A stretch of DNA of 64,000 nt from Intrasporangium calvum DSM 43043 (GTDB lineage: Bacteria > Actinomycetota > Actinomycetes > Actinomycetales > Dermatophilaceae). Shown in pieces: positions 41,910-51,461 of the stretch. The notes under the pieces were generated by a model, which made no database searches, had not been told where the DNA came from, and saw only the letters and a program-made list of their open reading frames with translations. Made by a program: the position numbers and the translations under genes. Numbering within the stretch: position 1 is the stretch's first letter; each line of letters starts with the position of its first letter. The stretch covers positions 3,286,001 through 3,350,000 of the forward strand of contig NC_014830.1 of assembly GCF_000184685.1 (NCBI RefSeq). Direction: 5' to 3'.

Positions 41910-43246
41910 GAGCTCCTCCTCCGGGGGTCCGCACCTCGACGACGCTGTATGCGACGGCGGCGGTGGCTCTCGTGCTCGCCCTGGCCGGGCTCGTCCTGCT
42001 GGCGTTGCTGCGCACGACCCTGACGGATGGGATCGACGCGTCCGTGCGCGCCCGCGCTGACGAGGTCGCCGCGCTCGTGCGGGCTGGGTCGTTGGTGTCG
42101 GTGGTGCCGGCGGCAACGGACGAGGGCAGCATCGTCCAGGTCCTCGACGGCGCGGGTGCGGTGCTCGCGGCGACGGCGAACATCGAGGGAGAGGCGGCGC
42201 TGCTGGCACCGGGGGCCGGCGCAGGAATCCATACCGAGGTTGCGTTGCCCACGGCCGCCGGCGCGGGGTTCCGGGTCCTGACCCTGCAGGTGGGGCCGGA
42301 CACGATCATCGTGGCCCAGTCGCTCGGTCCAGTGGACCGGGCGGTTGCCAGCGCTGGACGACTGCTGCTCGAGGTATTCCCGGTGGTCCTGGTGCTGGCG
42401 GCCTTGATCACCTGGGTGGGTGTGGGTCGGGCCCTGGCGCCCTTGGAGCAGATCAGACGCAAGACGGCGACCATCGGCGCCGGGGAGGTCACCGCACAGG
42501 TGCCGCTTCCGCGGACCCGGGACGAGGTGCACCGCCTTGCCCAGACGATGAATGCCATGCTCGCACGCGTCGGGGAGGCGAGCGCACGGCAACGCCGGTT
42601 TGTCGCCGACGCCTCCCACGAGCTGCGCAGCCCACTGGCGACCATGCAGGCCGTGCTCGAGATCGCCCAGCGGCGCGGCGAGCTTGCCGCGTGGACCGTG
42701 GCCGGGGCCGAGCTGAAGGCCGAGCAGGTGCGCATGCGGCACCTGGTGGAGGACCTGCTGCTGCTGGCACGGCTGGACGGCAGGGCGCCCGAGGTGCGTG
42801 ATGAGCTCGACCTCGACGACCTGGTGCACGAGGCGGCCGACGCGTTGCGCCGCGCAGGCACGGTTGAGGTCGTCGTCGAGCCGTTGCCAGCCTTGCGGGT
42901 ACGAGGTGATCGCGCCCAGCTCGCCCGTGTTCTGCAGAACCTGACCGACAACGCTCAACGGCACGCTGCCGGCACCGTCCACCTTGCGCTGCGGCGCCGC
43001 GGTGACCGAGCCGTGGTCCAGGTCCGAGACGACGGGCCCGGGGTCGCCCCGGCAGACCGCGAAGTGATCTTCGAGCGTTTCACCCGGCTCGACGAGGCAC
43101 GGGCGCGCGACCGAGGCGGTAGCGGACTGGGGTTGGCCATCAGCCGGGAGATCGCCGCTGCGCACGCCGGCTCGCTGCAGCTGCTCGACGCTGACACCGC
43201 AGCCGGCGCGGTGTTCCAGCTGGACCTGCCCCTGTGGAACGGATGA
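41906..43246 (+). CDS. Sensor histidine kinase
   Basis: A 446-residue kinase with two membrane segments (about 13-36 and 150-170) around a 110-residue outer domain, a HAMP region, HisKA (FVADASHELRSPLATM) and HATPase (NLTDNAQRHA, DDGPGVAP, GGSGLGLAIS). Start overlaps the regulator's stop. The outer domain is poor in Cys/His, unlike the short His loops of the kinases at 28692 and 52082. Confidence 0.92.
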   Translation: MRAPPPGVRTSTTLYATAAVALVLALAGLVLLALLRTTLTDGIDASVRARADEVAALVRAGSLVSVVPAATDEGSIVQVLDGAGAVLAATANIEGEAALLAPGAGAGIHTEVALPTAAGAGFRVLTLQVGPDTIIVAQSLGPVDRAVASAGRLLLEVFPVVLVLAALITWVGVGRALAPLEQIRRKTATIGAGEVTAQVPLPRTRDEVHRLAQTMNAMLARVGEASARQRRFVADASHELRSPLATMQAVLEIAQRRGELAAWTVAGAELKAEQVRMRHLVEDLLLLARLDGRAPEVRDELDLDDLVHEAADALRRAGTVEVVVEPLPALRVRGDRAQLARVLQNLTDNAQRHAAGTVHLALRRRGDRAVVQVRDDGPGVAPADREVIFERFTRLDEARARDRGGSGLGLAISREIAAAHAGSLQLLDADTAAGAVFQLDLPLWNG

Positions 43247-43553
43247 GGTCTGGCGACGCACGGTTGACGGGGCAGGTGCGCCGGTCGGCGGCGGCCTCGG
43301 GACTCAAACTGGCCCGCCTGGTTGCCCTTCGACCACCCAGGCAAGTTCGAGCAACGTCTTCGTGGTTGGCCGCCACGACCTGACTACCCCTCTTCCATGA
43401 CGCCTTCCACACAGCTTCTGTGTTGCGTCGTCCGTTGGAATCCACGTTGTCACAACCACCCCGGCCGTTCTCGCGCCCAGCGATGTGCTACCGAGACTCA
43501 GTGACTGGGGACCGGATACCCCAGCCTCTCCAGGGGCTCGAGCAGATGGGGGG
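43247..43553. other. Convergent intergenic region, nothing recognised
   Basis: 307 bases between the ends of the kinase and a minus-strand hypothetical gene. No clear gene, hairpin or repeat seen. Confidence 0.4.
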
Positions 43554-44045
43554 TCAGCTTTCCTGCAACCACAGCGCCTGAACGACGGTCGCGAGCGGGA
43601 GCCGAGCGATCGCTTTCCGCTCTTCGTCCGAGGCCACACGCAGCGTCCGATTGGAGCGAGGGCCGTCCATGTCCACCGCGAACGAGTCGATGGCCGCGGA
43701 CAGGGCTTGACCGAAGACCTCCGGCTGGGAGACGACGTCGGCGAAGATCGCGGCCGCTGCGCCGGGTCCGCCGAGCCGCGGGCCACGCTGCACCAACTCC
43801 AGTGAGAACGTCGGCTGGGTGCTGATGCTCCGCAGGTCGAGGCTGGGCGGGCCGGGCTCCCTCCGGCTCTCGGGGACCGCCGCCGCGTCCGCCTCTTCGA
43901 TCGCCGCCACGCGGCAGGCCAAGTCCCACGCTGCCTGTACTCCGTTGAGCCACATCAGCACGGTCTGGAGGTTCACGAAGGGAGACGCGTACGGAAACTC
44001 CAGGCGTACCCCCTCCAGAGCCATCGGTTCGTCGGTGTACGCCAT
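43554..44045 (-). CDS. Hypothetical protein downstream of complex-I-like operon
   Basis: A 163-residue soluble protein (MALEGVRLEFPYASPFVN; C-terminal LPLATVVQALWLQES). ATG 44045 has GAGG six bases upstream. It lies 119 bases after the large-subunit gene on the same strand and could be the last gene of that operon or independent. Family not recognised. Confidence 0.6.
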   Translation of the reverse strand: MAYTDEPMALEGVRLEFPYASPFVNLQTVLMWLNGVQAAWDLACRVAAIEEADAAAVPESRREPGPPSLDLRSISTQPTFSLELVQRGPRLGGPGAAAAIFADVVSQPEVFGQALSAAIDSFAVDMDGPRSNRTLRVASDEERKAIARLPLATVVQALWLQES

Positions 44046-44164
44046 TGCGACCTCTTTCACAGCGCTGGGCCTTCCGAGTGTTCCACCGACCACTTTGCCC
44101 GGAACTGCTTCGAGAGAGGGGTCACACAGGCAGCGGGGGGTCAAAGGAGGGCAGACCCACTGGA

Positions 44165-45715
44165 TCAGAGGTCGTTGCCGGCGTAGGACAGGTTGAAGCT
44201 CTTATTGGTCAGGGGGAAGTCAGGAACGATGGTGTCGGTGAGGCTGACCGGCACTGCGGGCCAGTTGAGGAAGGAGGGATCCACGATCTTCAGCCGTCGG
44301 ATTGTCTTGTCGGGGGCCAGCTCGATCCGGTGGGCGATCGTGCCGCGCCATCCCTCGACCAATCCGACACCCGATGTCTGGCCGGCGATTGGGCTCAGTT
44401 TGCCCAGAGGCACATCACCACCGCCAACCAGCGCGAGAAGGTCCTTGACCAGGAGCGCGGAGGCGTGGAACTCCTCCGCGCGCATCAGGAAACGGGCCAT
44501 GACGTCACCCTCGGACTTTGTCACCAGCTGCGCGCGGGTGGTGGCCTCGGTGAAGGGGTGGTCGTGGCGGGCGTCGATCCGGAGTCCGCTGGCGCGGGCG
44601 ACGTAGCCCAACGTGCCCAGGTCTCGGGCTTGGTCTGTGGGGAGCACCGCGGTGTCGGTGAACCGGTCGCGCACCACGCTGTGGCCCAGTGCCAAGGTGA
44701 CGATGCGGTCGGCCTCGGCGTCGATGTGATCTATGGCCGCGGCCGTGGGTAGGGTCTGCAGGCGGGCCCCCCCGGGGACGATCGCGCCGCGCAGCAGCCG
44801 GTGGCCGGTGGTCTCGGCATTGAGCCGCAGCAGCCGTTCCCGCAGTGTGAGAGCGTGCGCGTTGAGCAGTCCCTGGCCGACGTCGTTACACAGGGCGCCG
44901 ATGTCGGTGATGTGGTTGTAGAGGCGCTCCAGCTCCAGGAGGACGGCGCGGATCAGCTGGGCCGGCGCGGGCACGGCCCAGTCCAGGGCTTCCTCGACGG
45001 CCAGGCTGAATGCGAGTGCGTGTCCGACTGAGGTGTCCCCGGCGACCCGTTCCATCAGCGGCAGCGCTTCGGAGACGGTGCGGCCCTCGGCGTGCTTCTC
45101 GATGCCGCGGTGGACGAACCACAGGCGTGCCTTGAGTTTGAGGATGGTTTCTCCGACGACGGAGAACCGGAAGTGGCCGGGTTCGATAAGGCCGGCGTGG
45201 ATCGGGCCGACGGGGATCTCGTAGACGCCCGGCCCCTGGACGGTGGCGAAGGGGTAGGGCTGGTCCTCTGAGCCGAACGCCGGCGGTGCACCGGCATCGC
45301 GGCGCATGGGATACCAGCCCTGGGGCCAGTGTTGGTGCCGCACCAGGCGCCGAGGCAGGGGATGGTCGAGGGGGATGATGCCGTACAGGTCTCTCATCTC
45401 GCGTTCGAACCGTCCCGCGGGGAAGGACAGCCCGGCCAGTGTGGGCACCGAGGGCGCGTCCCGGTCGGTGGTGAGAACCAGTTCGACTCGGCGGTCGGGG
45501 TGACCGGCGAGGAAGAGGTAGACGACCCGGAACCGGTCCTCGTCCTCGTGTGCCGCGACCAGGCCCAGCCGGAAGCCGCTATCCAGCAGCTCGGTGGTCC
45601 GGGTACCCAGAGTGTCTGAGGTCACCTCGAGCTGACGGCGGCGGTGGTAGTGACGGCTCTCGACCGCCGGGAAATCGGTCGGGGGTGGGGTGTCGGGCCG
45701 GTCCGGTTCGCTCAT
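44165..45715 (-). CDS. NuoCD/HycE-like large subunit lacking NiFe ligands (Ehr type)
   Basis: 516 residues: a NuoC-like domain (about 1-130, FEREMRDLYGIIPLDHP) fused to a NuoD/hydrogenase large-subunit domain. The L1 site reads RVAGDT (223-228) where hydrogenases have RxCGxC, and the L2 site reads DPSFLNWPA (479-487) where they have DPCxxC. All four NiFe cysteines are therefore absent, so no NiFe centre can form. It matches M. tuberculosis Rv0087 (hycE) by position and architecture. A quinone- or proton-linked redox role without hydrogen chemistry is inferred. Confidence 0.88.
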   Translation of the reverse strand: MSEPDRPDTPPPTDFPAVESRHYHRRRQLEVTSDTLGTRTTELLDSGFRLGLVAAHEDEDRFRVVYLFLAGHPDRRVELVLTTDRDAPSVPTLAGLSFPAGRFEREMRDLYGIIPLDHPLPRRLVRHQHWPQGWYPMRRDAGAPPAFGSEDQPYPFATVQGPGVYEIPVGPIHAGLIEPGHFRFSVVGETILKLKARLWFVHRGIEKHAEGRTVSEALPLMERVAGDTSVGHALAFSLAVEEALDWAVPAPAQLIRAVLLELERLYNHITDIGALCNDVGQGLLNAHALTLRERLLRLNAETTGHRLLRGAIVPGGARLQTLPTAAAIDHIDAEADRIVTLALGHSVVRDRFTDTAVLPTDQARDLGTLGYVARASGLRIDARHDHPFTEATTRAQLVTKSEGDVMARFLMRAEEFHASALLVKDLLALVGGGDVPLGKLSPIAGQTSGVGLVEGWRGTIAHRIELAPDKTIRRLKIVDPSFLNWPAVPVSLTDTIVPDFPLTNKSFNLSYAGNDL

Positions 45716-47247
45716 CGGGCACCTCCGATCAGGCTGGCCGCTTGCAGCAGCTGGTCCAGCGGCCAGGCCACCATCCCCAGGACGGCGAGGACTACCAGGC
45801 CCAGCACCAGGGGGGACAACCCTGCGGCAGACCGGTCCACGGGCTGTCCGGGGGTCGGTCGTCCCAGAACCATGGGTGCCACGTGCACGGTGATGGCCAC
45901 GAAGATGACCGCGACCAGAGCCATTGCGGCCGCGATCACCCATCCCAGTCCGGCCGAGGTGCCGGCCCGGGCCAGGCCGACCTCGCTGGCAAACAAGCTG
46001 AAGGGGGGCAGCCCGAGCAGGGCGGCGATTCCCGCGGCGAAGACAGCGGCGAGCGCTGGGCGCCGGACCAGCAGTCCGCGCACGGACCGGATGCTGGTGC
46101 TGCCCTCGGTGGCTAGGATCCGGCCGGCGCCGCAGAACAGGACGGCCTTGCCCAGGCCGTGGCCGACGATGTGCAGCAGCAGTGCTGCCACGGCTAGTGG
46201 AGTCCCGATCGCCACCCCAATGACGACCAGCGACATGTGCTCGATGCTGGAGTAGGCCAGCAGCCGCTTGTAGTCACGTTGGGCGATGATCAGCGAGGCG
46301 GCGAGAGCCAGCGAGCCGAGCGCGACGACCAGCAGCAGCAGCCTGACCTGGTGCTCACCCAGGCTGGGTGCCGCGATCACCCGGTATCGCAGCAGGGCGT
46401 AGACCGCGACTGGCAGCAGCACTCCCGACATCAGAGCCGAGACGGGGGCCGGGGCCTGACTGTGCGCGTCGGGCAGCCAGCTGTGCAGCGGTGCCATGCC
46501 GGCCTTGGCTCCGAACCCGAGCACCAGTAGGGCAAACGCGACCCGCATGACATCGGGGTCGAGCCGGGCTGCGCCGGCCGACAGTGCGGTCCAGTCCAGC
46601 GCCGCGGACTCGGCCAGCCCCGCGTGCCGGGCTGCGTAGTGCACCAGAACGGTGCCCAAGTAGGCAAGGGCGATGCCCACCGAGCAGATGATCACGTACT
46701 TCCAGGTGGCCTCCACCGAACCGCGGGAGCGGTGGTGGCCGACCAGGAACGCGGTCACGATCGTGGTCGCCTCGATCGCGGCCCACAACAACCCGAGGTT
46801 GTTCGCTACGACGGCCAGCACCATGGCCGTCAGGAAGGCGGGCAGCAGAACGCTGTAGGCGCGCACCCGCCGATCGGTGGTGTGGCCGCCGTTGATCTCG
46901 CCCTGGAGGTAGTCGACGCTGGCCGTGGTGGCGATCAGCCCGACCGCGCCGATCACGATGAGCATCACCGCCGACAGCGCGTCGACGCGAAGGGTGGAGC
47001 CGACCGCGGGTACTTCGCCGCGCACGTTGACCACGGCGACCGCGACGCCAGACCCGAGGATCACGGCGGCTGCGACGATGCTGGCTCGGACGGCGAGCAG
47101 CCGGTCGGTCCGGATGAACCACGCGGTCATGCTCACCAGCAGCGGCGCCGCCAGCGGCAGCACGGCGAGCAGGCCGCTCAGGGAGGACAGGGCCGGTGAC
47201 GCGACCCCGCTGAGGTGGATCGGTGGGGAAGTCAGGTCAAGCATCAA
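45712..47247 (-). CDS. HyfF/NuoN-like proton-translocating membrane subunit
   Basis: 511 residues, about 14 helices, antiporter-like (Proton_antipo_M) fold: AKAGMAPLHSWLPDAHSQAP and KRLLAYSSIEHMSLVVIG are the conserved Lys/His channel motifs. It overlaps the large-subunit start by four bases. Equivalent of Rv0086 (hycQ). It probably conducts ions coupled to redox change in the soluble arm. Confidence 0.9.
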   Translation of the reverse strand: MMLDLTSPPIHLSGVASPALSSLSGLLAVLPLAAPLLVSMTAWFIRTDRLLAVRASIVAAAVILGSGVAVAVVNVRGEVPAVGSTLRVDALSAVMLIVIGAVGLIATTASVDYLQGEINGGHTTDRRVRAYSVLLPAFLTAMVLAVVANNLGLLWAAIEATTIVTAFLVGHHRSRGSVEATWKYVIICSVGIALAYLGTVLVHYAARHAGLAESAALDWTALSAGAARLDPDVMRVAFALLVLGFGAKAGMAPLHSWLPDAHSQAPAPVSALMSGVLLPVAVYALLRYRVIAAPSLGEHQVRLLLLVVALGSLALAASLIIAQRDYKRLLAYSSIEHMSLVVIGVAIGTPLAVAALLLHIVGHGLGKAVLFCGAGRILATEGSTSIRSVRGLLVRRPALAAVFAAGIAALLGLPPFSLFASEVGLARAGTSAGLGWVIAAAMALVAVIFVAITVHVAPMVLGRPTPGQPVDRSAAGLSPLVLGLVVLAVLGMVAWPLDQLLQAASLIGGAR

Positions 47248-47903
47248 TCCCTCAGTCCTCGCAGCTCGTCGATATCGGTTCCTCCGAACGTGGCGCGGAC
47301 GTGGCTGGTGACCACCAGCAGCACGAGCACGACCAGCAGCAAGTCCAGCGACACCGCCAGCTCGATCACGGCCGGGACCCCCGCGGTGAGCAGGAACGCG
47401 GTGGCGGCGATCCCGTTGTCCATCAGCAGGAACCCGACCACCTGGGAGATGGCGCGGCGGCGGGTGACCATCACGAACAGGCCGATCAGGACCATCGCGA
47501 GACCGACCGGTACCGCCCGGGTCTCCGGTCCCGGGCTCAGGGCGACAATCGGGCCGCTGACGGCGTACGCGACCAAGGTCAGCAACGAGGCGGCGAGGAT
47601 CGACGCGGGGACATTGACCAGCGGCCGGGTCTCGCGTGCCTCGCCGCCGCTGCGTAACGCCCGCCGAAGCACCAACGGCAGCGCCACCCCCTTGAGCAGC
47701 AGCACGCCGACGGCTACGACGTAGAGCTCAGCGCTGTCGTGTCGGATCCCCAGCAGCATGGCGAGCAGAGCCAACAGGGCGCCCTGGACGATGAGCAGGC
47801 TTACCAGCGCGGAGAGCTGGCGCCGCCACAACGTCAGCACCGCAGCCAGCAGCAGGCCGCCGCAGGCGGCATACAGCAGCTCGGTGTAGACCTCGCTGGA
47901 CAA
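47244..47903 (-). CDS. HyfE-like membrane subunit
   Basis: 219 residues with about six or seven hydrophobic helices (LLLKGVALPLVLRRAL, GLFVMVTRRRAISQVVGFLLMDNG). The Lys-bearing helix resembles NuoK-like subunits. It overlaps the next gene by four bases. Equivalent of Rv0085 (hycP). Confidence 0.85.
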   Translation of the reverse strand: MSSEVYTELLYAACGGLLLAAVLTLWRRQLSALVSLLIVQGALLALLAMLLGIRHDSAELYVVAVGVLLLKGVALPLVLRRALRSGGEARETRPLVNVPASILAASLLTLVAYAVSGPIVALSPGPETRAVPVGLAMVLIGLFVMVTRRRAISQVVGFLLMDNGIAATAFLLTAGVPAVIELAVSLDLLLVVLVLLVVTSHVRATFGGTDIDELRGLRD

Positions 47904-47939
47904 ATCAGGACCGCCTTCGATGGGTGAGCTGGGTCATGG

Positions 47940-48899
47940 TCATGCCAAGAAGAACGAGGTGGACACGGCGAGCACGCCGAACAGGAACGAGCCGGCCAGC
48001 AGCTCGGGCACCCGGAACAGTCGCCATTTGGCCATGAACACTTCCGCGGCGCTCAAGGCCGCGGCCGCGAGCCCGACTTTGAGCAGAAACACGAGGGCGC
48101 CCAGCGCCAACGCGACCGGCGTGGCCGCCCCGGGGATGCCCCAGGGCAGAAACAGGTTGACCCAGAGCCCGAGCAGGATCGTCAGCCGGATCGAGCTGGC
48201 CAGTTCGACCACAGCCAGGTCGCGTCCGGCGTACTCGAGGATCGTCGCCTCGTGGATCATCGTCAGTTCCAGGTGCGTCGTGGGATTGTCCACCGGGAGC
48301 CGACCGGCCTCCGCGACGACGACGATGGCCAACGCCGCCGCAGCCAGGAGCACCGCCGGCGAGAACACCTCGCCGGGTGCCTGCTGGCTGCGATCCACCA
48401 GCTGTCCCAGGTTGGACGAGCCGACCCGGACCGCCAACGCGAAACCGGTGAGCAGCAGTGTTGGTTCGGCCAGGGCCGCGACCATCATCGTCCGACTCGA
48501 GCCCATCCCGCCGAAGGCAGACCCAGTGTCCAGCCCGGCCAGCGCGAAAGCCACCGACCCCAGCAGCATGAGGGACACGACCGCGTACAGGTCCGCGACC
48601 GCGTCCAGCGGCGAGCCGGTCACGATGAAGGGGGCCACCGCAACCACCACCAGCGACGCGGACAGGGCCACGGCAGGAGCAGCGACGAAGACCAGGGAGG
48701 AGCCTTCCGGGCTGATCGCCTCCTTGCGGAGAAGCTTGCGCAGATCGCGCCACGGCTGTCCCACGCCGCCGCCGACCCTGCCCTCGAGGCGGGCTCGCAC
48801 CTGGCGCATCAACCCGACCAGATACGGCGCGGCGACAACCACCACGACCATCTGGAGCAGCACCCCGACAGCACCCCACCAGCTCCAAGAGCCGTTCAT
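47940..48899 (-). CDS. HyfC/HycD/NuoH-like membrane subunit
   Basis: 319 residues, about eight helices. NuoH-family features: LRKLLRKEAISPEG, the acidic EAGRLPVDNPTTHLELTMIHEA quinone-site region with a Glu/Asp-rich loop, and GLWVNLFLPWG. This subunit links the soluble arm to the membrane arm and forms the quinone cavity in complex I. ATG 48899 overlaps the preceding gene by four bases. Equivalent of Rv0084 (hycD). Confidence 0.9.
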   Translation of the reverse strand: MNGSWSWWGAVGVLLQMVVVVVAAPYLVGLMRQVRARLEGRVGGGVGQPWRDLRKLLRKEAISPEGSSLVFVAAPAVALSASLVVVAVAPFIVTGSPLDAVADLYAVVSLMLLGSVAFALAGLDTGSAFGGMGSSRTMMVAALAEPTLLLTGFALAVRVGSSNLGQLVDRSQQAPGEVFSPAVLLAAAALAIVVVAEAGRLPVDNPTTHLELTMIHEATILEYAGRDLAVVELASSIRLTILLGLWVNLFLPWGIPGAATPVALALGALVFLLKVGLAAAALSAAEVFMAKWRLFRVPELLAGSFLFGVLAVSTSFFLA

Positions 48900-50986
48900 G
48901 ACGCCACCACCGCCGCGGAGATCAGCACGACGATGACACCGACGAGCCCGTAGGCCAGATACCGGTGCAGACTGCCGTTCTGGACCCGCCGGGCGAGCTG
49001 CGCCCACCGGTTCGCCGCCGCCAGGACCGGCGGATACAGGAGGGCCTCGACCCGGTCCCCCACGCGTTGCCGATACGTCACACTCTCCACCAGGTACCGC
49101 GACTCCGCGTAATGCGTGACGTCCACGTCCTGCTCCGGGCGCAAGACGTCATCGAAGACCCGGATCAGGGGCTCGGCATACGAGGTGGCCGTGTACTGCA
49201 TCCGCGGGCTCAACCGGGTGCCGCCACAACCCCACACCAGCGACCGCCGCCGCGCTCGGCGCGCCGCAAGGACGCGCAGCGCCACAGCCACGACCGTGAC
49301 ACCCAACGCCACCGCCACCGCGATCAACACCGGGGAGATCGACCCGCGCACCCCTGACAAGGTCAGGTACGCGTCGGACCGCACCGGTGGGTCAGCCCCG
49401 ATGCCAGGCAGTGCAGCAATCGCCCGCGAGACGGCTTGGATGGCGGCCGCCGGCCACAGCGCGAGCACCGCGCACACAGCCGCCGCCATGCCCATCCCCA
49501 CCGACAAAGCCACCCCACCCTCGGCCGCGGACGCGGCCTCCGTGGAGCGGGGACGTGCCAAGAACCCGATTCCCCACGCCTTGACGAACGTCGCCACACC
49601 CAATCCGGCGGTCAGCGCCACCGCGCCGACTGCCAGGGGCATGGTGACCGCCAGGAGCAGGTTGGGGGTACCGGACGGGGGAAGGCTGTGGATCAGCCCC
49701 TGCAGCAGCAGCCACTCCGAGACGAACCCGTTTCCCGGAGGGAGCCCTGAGGCGGCCAAGGCGCCAGCGCCGGTGAGCAGAGCGGTGATCGGCATGAGGC
49801 GCACGAGACCGCCCATCCGGTCCAGGTCCCGCAGCCCGGTGGCGCGCAGCACCGCACCCGCGCCCAGGAACAACAGTGACTTGAAACCCGCATGGTTGAC
49901 CGCATGCATCAACGCGGCCAGCAGCAGCAGCCCGACCAACGGTGAGTCACCGTTGGTGGCGACCAGACCGGCCGCACCGACACCGATACACACCAAGCCG
50001 AGGTTCTCCGTGGTCGAGTAGGCCAGCAGGCGCTTCAGATCGTTGGCCACAACGGCCTGCAGCACGCCGTACAACGCCGAGACGACCCCCAGCGCCAGCA
50101 CCATCAGCGCCCACCAGCTCGGGCCTCCACCGAGCAGGTCGAACCAGACCCGGACGATCCCATACAGGCCGAGGTTGACCATCGCCGCCGACATCAGCGC
50201 CGACACATAGCTGGGGGCTTCCGGATGCGCCCGCGGCAGCCAGACATGCAACGGAACCAGGCCCGCCTTTGAGGCGAAACCCGCCAAGGTCAGGAGGAAG
50301 ACGGCAGAACGCGCAGGCTCCGACAGACCGGGAGCCGTCTGTCGGATCCCGGCGAGGGTCTCCGTGCCCGACCAGGCGGCGAGCAGGACCAAGCCGACCA
50401 GAATCACCGCGAACCCCGCGTGGGTCATGGCCGCGTACCACACACCGGCCTGACGCACCTCCACCCGTTCCCGATGCTCGGCCAGCACCAGGACCAGCGA
50501 GGCGAGTGCCATCAGCTCCCAAGCCACCAGAAAGGTGGTGATGTTACCGGCCGCCGGAACCAACAGCATGGCGGCCACGAACAACGGCAGGCAGGCCGTC
50601 GCCCACCGCGAATCAATACCCGTCGTGTCGGACACAACCTCTCGGTGCCGGTCGTCGTCGGAGGCGGACCCAAGGTGCGTCTGGTGGACGTAGCCCATCC
50701 GATACACGCCGACGACGACAGCGACCCCGCCGATCATGGTCATGAACAAACCCGAGAGTCCGTCGATGTCCAGAACCATCCGGCTCAATGGGAGCAGGAA
50801 GTCGACTGACATTGTGTACTGGGTGCCCATCAGCGCCACCGAGCCCGCAAGGACGCCGCCGGCGCCGACCAGGCTGGTGACCAGACCTGAAGCGCTCCGG
50901 CGTGCACGGGCGGGCAGCGCCGCGGTCATTACGGCAAGGGCAGCGCCCAACGCCACACATCCCAGCCCGAGCGCAATGAGGCTCAT
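48896..50986 (-). CDS. HyfB/NuoL-like antiporter membrane subunit
   Basis: 696 residues, at least 15 helices. FASKAGLVPLHVWLPRAHPEAP and LKRLLAYSTTENLGLVCIG carry the Lys and acidic residues of the ion path. The C-terminal 150 residues form a soluble-like extension (YTATSYAEPLIRVFDD) before a final helix, as in HyfB. Start ATG 50986 overlaps the NuoB-like stop by four bases. Equivalent of Rv0083. Confidence 0.9.
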   Translation of the reverse strand: MSLIALGLGCVALGAALAVMTAALPARARRSASGLVTSLVGAGGVLAGSVALMGTQYTMSVDFLLPLSRMVLDIDGLSGLFMTMIGGVAVVVGVYRMGYVHQTHLGSASDDDRHREVVSDTTGIDSRWATACLPLFVAAMLLVPAAGNITTFLVAWELMALASLVLVLAEHRERVEVRQAGVWYAAMTHAGFAVILVGLVLLAAWSGTETLAGIRQTAPGLSEPARSAVFLLTLAGFASKAGLVPLHVWLPRAHPEAPSYVSALMSAAMVNLGLYGIVRVWFDLLGGGPSWWALMVLALGVVSALYGVLQAVVANDLKRLLAYSTTENLGLVCIGVGAAGLVATNGDSPLVGLLLLAALMHAVNHAGFKSLLFLGAGAVLRATGLRDLDRMGGLVRLMPITALLTGAGALAASGLPPGNGFVSEWLLLQGLIHSLPPSGTPNLLLAVTMPLAVGAVALTAGLGVATFVKAWGIGFLARPRSTEAASAAEGGVALSVGMGMAAAVCAVLALWPAAAIQAVSRAIAALPGIGADPPVRSDAYLTLSGVRGSISPVLIAVAVALGVTVVAVALRVLAARRARRRSLVWGCGGTRLSPRMQYTATSYAEPLIRVFDDVLRPEQDVDVTHYAESRYLVESVTYRQRVGDRVEALLYPPVLAAANRWAQLARRVQNGSLHRYLAYGLVGVIVVLISAAVVAS

Positions 50987-51456
50987 CGACCGCTCACCTC
51001 GCGCAGTGCGGCGATGATCTCCTCCGGACTCGGCGGACATCCGCTGATCTCTCGGTCCACCGGGATCACGTCTGAAACCGCACCAAAGACGCCGTAGGCG
51101 CCCGCGAAGATGCCGCAGTTCCGGGCGCAGTCCCCGAGGGCCACAACGAGCTTGGGTGCCGGCATCGCTTCGTATGCCTTGCGGAGCGGGTCTGCCATGT
51201 TGCGGGTCACGGGTCCGGTCACCAGCAGGACATCGGCGTGACGTGGGGAGGCAACCAGCCGCACGCCGTAGCGCTCCAAGTCATAGACCGGGCCGAAGGC
51301 CGAGACGATCTCCAGCTCGCAACCATTGCACGAGCCAGCATCGACATGACGCACCTGGATCGACCCGCCGAACTCTCCGCCACGCGAAAGCCCGCCATCC
51401 GGCGCAGCAGGCGCCGCCTCCGCCACCCGACCCACGGCACGAATCCGCTTGAGCAT
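50983..51456 (-). CDS. NuoB/HyfI-like 4Fe-4S subunit
   Basis: 157 residues of the NuoB family. Cluster ligands are visible as GSCNGCELEI (Cys43, Cys46), GDCARNCGIF (Cys110 or 114) and SGCPPSPEEI (Cys140), so the N2-type cluster is kept although the large subunit has lost its metal site. It would pass electrons to a quinone site between this subunit and the NuoCD-like protein. First structural gene after arsR. Equivalent of Rv0082. Confidence 0.9.
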   Translation of the reverse strand: MLKRIRAVGRVAEAAPAAPDGGLSRGGEFGGSIQVRHVDAGSCNGCELEIVSAFGPVYDLERYGVRLVASPRHADVLLVTGPVTRNMADPLRKAYEAMPAPKLVVALGDCARNCGIFAGAYGVFGAVSDVIPVDREISGCPPSPEEIIAALREVSGR

Positions 51457-51461
51457 GGCCC

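Noticed and set aside
44165-51456. Calling the operon a NiFe hydrogenase (hydrogenase-4/formate hydrogenlyase)
   Set aside because: Both large-subunit cysteine pairs are absent and no maturation genes are present.
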